DNA from: Corallococcus llansteffanensis
Lineage (GTDB): Bacteria > Myxococcota > Myxococcia > Myxococcales > Myxococcaceae
Assembly (NCBI RefSeq): GCF_003612055.1
Contig: NZ_RAWB01000027.1
Span: forward strand, 1-36,029
Length of the DNA: 36,029 bases
Direction of reading: 5' to 3'
Both the position numbers and the translations under genes were made by a program. Position 1 is the stretch's first letter; each line of letters begins with the position of its first letter. This document shows, in pieces, positions 33,561-36,029 of the stretch. The notes beneath the pieces are model-generated. The model was given only the letters and a program-made list of their open reading frames with translations. It was not told the origin of the DNA and ran no database searches.

Positions 33561-33725
33561 ATGACTCCTCCTTCGAACTCGCACCAGATCGTCCCGAATC
33601 CCCCACCGAACCCGCCCGGAGAAGAGGAGTGCGACCCGCTCCGTCGCAAGACTCCCGAGCCCACGCCGCCGCCGCCCACGCCGCCCCTTCCTGAAACGCC
33701 CCAGCGCAAAAACCTCGACGAATAA
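33561..33725 (+). CDS. Possible 54-residue proline-rich peptide
   Basis: A short open frame of 54 codons plus stop in the 251-base gap between two leftward cupin genes, on the opposite strand. It encodes a Pro-rich chain (NPPPNPPGEEECDP, TPPPPTPPLPETP) ending KNLDE. About three quarters of the third positions are G or C. It has no strong ribosome site; GAGCGGA lies close upstream. The opposite strand offers a competing 83-codon frame (33493-33744) that ends in an ATGA overlap with the cupin at 33496. I favour the rightward frame for its composition but it may be chance. Its location between peptidyl-hydroxylase-like genes is suggestive. Confidence 0.4.
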   Translation: MTPPSNSHQIVPNPPPNPPGEEECDPLRRKTPEPTPPPPTPPLPETPQRKNLDE

Positions 33726-33747
33726 CCGGCCCGCGCGGGGGCATGCC

Positions 33748-34737
33748 TCATCCGGAGGTGTGCCACCGCGCATTGCCGCCCGGCAGGTCCAGGCACTGGA
33801 ACGTCACCGACACGCTCACGTCGAGCGCATGCACCTGGTGCCACCAGCCCACCGGGATGAAGAGCAGCTCGCCGGGCCCCAGCACCACCTCGTGCACGTG
33901 CGCCGTGCCGAAGGCGGGGAAGCGCTCCAGGTCCGGCGCGGACGCGTCCACCGCGCTCCACACGTGCGTGCGGTTGTACACGCGCGGCGTCTCGAACGAG
34001 GGGATCAACCAGAACCGCTTGCGTCCATGGACCTGGCCGAACAGGACCGAGTCCACGTCGTGGTGCAGCGCCGTGCGCGTGCCGGCGGGGCCGATCCACA
34101 GCTTGATGCCCCCGGGCTCCGGACGCGGGTGCAGGAAGCCGGGAGGAAAGCGCACGTCGTCCAACAGCCCGCGCAGCTCCGGCCGCTCCAGCGCGAAGTT
34201 GCGCGCGGTGAGGTACAGGTCGTTGGTGGCCCCGCCGTGCTCCAGCCGGTGGAGGAACTCCGAAAGCCGCATCACCGTGCGGCACGCATCCGGGGAGAGG
34301 TCGTGGTCCGCGCGGGCCTCGCGGCCCGTCATCACCTCCACCTCCACCTCGCCATGCGTCCGCGCGAGCGCCTCCGGCCGCCAGCGCTCCAAGAGCGGCC
34401 AGCCCTCCAGGAAGTCCTCCAGGATGACGGGCCGGTGCGCGCGGTAGTAGCCGTCGCGGAACTCCTCGGCGGACACGCCCCGCCGCCGCTCCACGCCGAC
34501 GCCCGCCTGCGCATGCAGCGCGGCCCGCACGTCCAGCAGCGACGCCACCTCCGCGCCCGCCCCCAGCTGTCGGACGCCCGCCTCCACCGCCGGGTGCCGC
34601 CGCGCACGCTCCACCTCCGCGGAGGCCTCGTCCGGCGCCACCCCACCGGCGACCAAGTCCCGGGCCAGGGCGTCCGCCGCCACGCCGCGCAGCAGGTTCT
34701 CCGACAGCCACGCATGCCACGAGGGCGACAGGGCCAT
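33748..34737 (-). CDS. JmjC/cupin_8 Fe(II)-2-oxoglutarate oxygenase
   Basis: A 329-residue paralogue of the preceding cupin. The metal triad is His225-x-Asp227 (LHHDVDS) and His300 (GWWHQVH), with QVHGRKRFWLIP and PGELLFIPVGWW as cupin strands. The shared N-terminal helical module reads WLSENLLRGVAAD. Probably a soluble peptide- or protein-side-chain hydroxylase. The start at 34737 has GGAA nearby; a longer in-frame start at 34794 would add a Gly/Leu-rich leader and is less likely. A 60-base gap separates it from the porin gene to the right, so it may lie in the porin's operon. Confidence 0.9.
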   Translation of the reverse strand: MALSPSWHAWLSENLLRGVAADALARDLVAGGVAPDEASAEVERARRHPAVEAGVRQLGAGAEVASLLDVRAALHAQAGVGVERRRGVSAEEFRDGYYRAHRPVILEDFLEGWPLLERWRPEALARTHGEVEVEVMTGREARADHDLSPDACRTVMRLSEFLHRLEHGGATNDLYLTARNFALERPELRGLLDDVRFPPGFLHPRPEPGGIKLWIGPAGTRTALHHDVDSVLFGQVHGRKRFWLIPSFETPRVYNRTHVWSAVDASAPDLERFPAFGTAHVHEVVLGPGELLFIPVGWWHQVHALDVSVSVTFQCLDLPGGNARWHTSG

Positions 34738-34797
34738 GGCTTCCGAGTCTAGGCCACCCCCGAGGCGGCACGGCAGGGGGGCATTCCCCCACATGCC

Positions 34798-36029
34798 CTA
34801 GAGGCTCAACGCGCCCTTGAGGCCCAGCACGATGACGTCGCGTGCGGACGCATCCGCGCCCGGGCGGATGTACTGGAAGTTCGGGCGCAGCACGAGCCAC
34901 GGCGTCGCGTGCAGGCTGTAGTACAGCTCGCCCAGGTACTCCGTGCGAGGCACCGCGACGGTGGGGTCCTGCGGCTGCTCCATGCGCTGGGACGTGACGT
35001 AGCGCCCGTTGGGATGGGTGCGGCCCAGCGCGAAGCCCACGTCATCGTCCGGCCGGCCGAAGACGCCCGTGTAGCCCAGGCCCGCGGTGTACTGGCTGTC
35101 CAGGAGGGAGGTGTCGCGGTCCGCGTGGGTCAGGCGCACGAACACGTTGAGCCCCTGCGCCTCGTTCTCCGCGCCTCTCACGTGCGTGAGCTGCTGGCGC
35201 GCCACGAAGTACGCGCCGTAGCGCCCGCTGCGCTGGACGCCTTCCAGCAGCACGTCGTTCGCATTGGACGTGTCGTACCAGGCGCCCAGCTTGTAGAGCC
35301 CCACCAGCCGCTGCCCGCCGAACTTCGGGTTCCACCCCAGCTCCAGGGGCAGCATCACCCCGGTCGCTCCGGAGAAGCGCCCCAGGTAGAAGGACGGGTC
35401 CAGGTTGCGCGGGTTGATTTCGTAGGCGGCGAGCTGCACGTAGGCCACCTTCAGCGTGTCCAGCCGCAGCCGCGTGCCCCACTGGCTCACCGGCCAGTTG
35501 AACCAGTAGTTGCCCACGAGGTTGCCGGGCTGCGCGCCACAGAACGTCAGGTTCTGGAAGTCGCAGCGGAAGTCCGCCGTGTCCTCGCCCACGGTGACGC
35601 GGCCCAGCTTCCAGTGCAGCTGTCCCCCCAGGAAGAGCTGCTCGTACCAGAGCTGGGTGATGCGCCCCACGTTGCCGCGGCCGTACACCTCCTGAACGAG
35701 CTGCAGCGTGCCCAGCTCCATGTCCGCGCCCAGGTTGTTGCCATTGCGGTGCGTGAACGTGAACTGGAAGGTGCCGCCGGGCAGGCCGAACAGCTTCTCC
35801 GTGTCCAGCCCGAGCCCCACGTCGAGCTGGCCCGCCTGCCGGAGCGCATGCCCCTTGCCGCCGCGCGCGTTGTAGGCGAGCTCCGTGGCGTAGCGGACCT
35901 GGAGCGACACCCCCAGCTCGAACAGCAATCCGCGCACGCCGCTCCAGTCACCCGTCAGCCCTGGAGGCATCTTCGTCTCGGCCGCCAGCGCCGGGCCCGA
36001 GCACAGCAGGGCCCACCCCAGCATCCACC
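34798..36029 (-). CDS. OprB-type carbohydrate porin (5' end outside window)
   Basis: At least 408 residues of an outer-membrane beta-barrel of the OprB (carbohydrate-selective porin) family: LTGDWSGVR at the N-terminus, FQFTFTHRNG, WYEQLFLGGQLHWKLGRV and GLGYTG strands, ending GLKGALSL. A signal segment ends PALAAE, but from the ATG at 36024 it is only 16 residues with no basic residue, so the true start probably lies to the right of the window. The product should let sugars or similar small molecules cross the outer membrane. It may lead the operon of the cupin genes. Confidence 0.88.
   Translation of the reverse strand, partial: WMLGWALLCSGPALAAETKMPPGLTGDWSGVRGLLFELGVSLQVRYATELAYNARGGKGHALRQAGQLDVGLGLDTEKLFGLPGGTFQFTFTHRNGNNLGADMELGTLQLVQEVYGRGNVGRITQLWYEQLFLGGQLHWKLGRVTVGEDTADFRCDFQNLTFCGAQPGNLVGNYWFNWPVSQWGTRLRLDTLKVAYVQLAAYEINPRNLDPSFYLGRFSGATGVMLPLELGWNPKFGGQRLVGLYKLGAWYDTSNANDVLLEGVQRSGRYGAYFVARQQLTHVRGAENEAQGLNVFVRLTHADRDTSLLDSQYTAGLGYTGVFGRPDDDVGFALGRTHPNGRYVTSQRMEQPQDPTVAVPRTEYLGELYYSLHATPWLVLRPNFQYIRPGADASARDVIVLGLKGALSL

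Noticed and set aside
33493..33744. 83-codon leftward frame in the cupin gap with ATGA overlap
   Set aside because: Ala/Gly/Arg/Ser-rich without motif. The overlap may be chance. Kept as a rival to the proline-rich frame but not annotated.
33497..34900. Upstream extension of the cupin frame starting at 33496 to 34900
   Set aside because: It overlaps a complete cupin in another frame and encodes Gly/Arg/Ala-rich sequence; the ATG at 33496 has its own ribosome site.

Overview
The window is high-GC, gene-dense DNA that looks like a chromosome segment from a predatory myxobacterium of the Myxococcaceae (Corallococcus/Myxococcus type). Third codon positions are strongly G/C. Secreted lipoproteins are frequent, and there is a multi-PAS hybrid-free histidine kinase, a CHAT/TPR protein, bacterial lipoxygenases and menaquinone synthesis. 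No rRNA, tRNA, CRISPR array, IS element or phage gene was seen. No gene-free stretch exceeds about 250 bases.

Layout. 1-5.8 kb: an orphan soluble PAS histidine kinase, a leaderless peptidoglycan-binding NlpC/P60 hydrolase, and a VWA protein with a duplicated C-terminal module, followed by two hairpins. 5.8-10.1 kb: three leftward lipoprotein genes (alpha/beta hydrolase, Kelch-like protein, DUF6055-like HExxH protease). 10.4-14.5 kb: a small DUF3592-like membrane protein converging on a 1195-residue exported protein that combines two c-type heme motifs with a von Willebrand D domain. 14.7-20.4 kb: an oxylipin-type island. A PLAT lipoxygenase and a P450 form one leftward operon, and a second lipoxygenase-like gene with a transthyretin-like N-terminus is transcribed divergently. 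20.4-21.3 kb: an uncharacterised lipoprotein plus a small partner. 21.3-24.4 kb: menB, then a monooxygenase-like/alcohol dehydrogenase/endonuclease III operon. 24.4-26.9 kb: three lipoprotein genes. 27-31.6 kb: an M14 carboxypeptidase and a membrane-anchored TPR-CHAT protease. 31.6-36 kb: three paralogous JmjC/cupin_8 proteins, one with its metal site destroyed, a 54-codon proline-rich reading frame on the opposite strand between them, and an OprB-type porin that runs off the window.

How the genes may work together. The clearest pathway is 16.1-20.4 kb. A lipoxygenase would make fatty-acid hydroperoxides. The co-transcribed P450 lacks the usual I-helix acid-alcohol pair, so it may rearrange those peroxides or use them as oxidant rather than activate O2. 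The divergent second lipoxygenase keeps every iron ligand despite low overall similarity. The second intriguing set is the JmjC triplet: two enzymes look catalytically complete, one looks like a pseudoenzyme, and a possible proline-rich peptide is encoded between them. All functions are read from motifs and context; no database search was possible.
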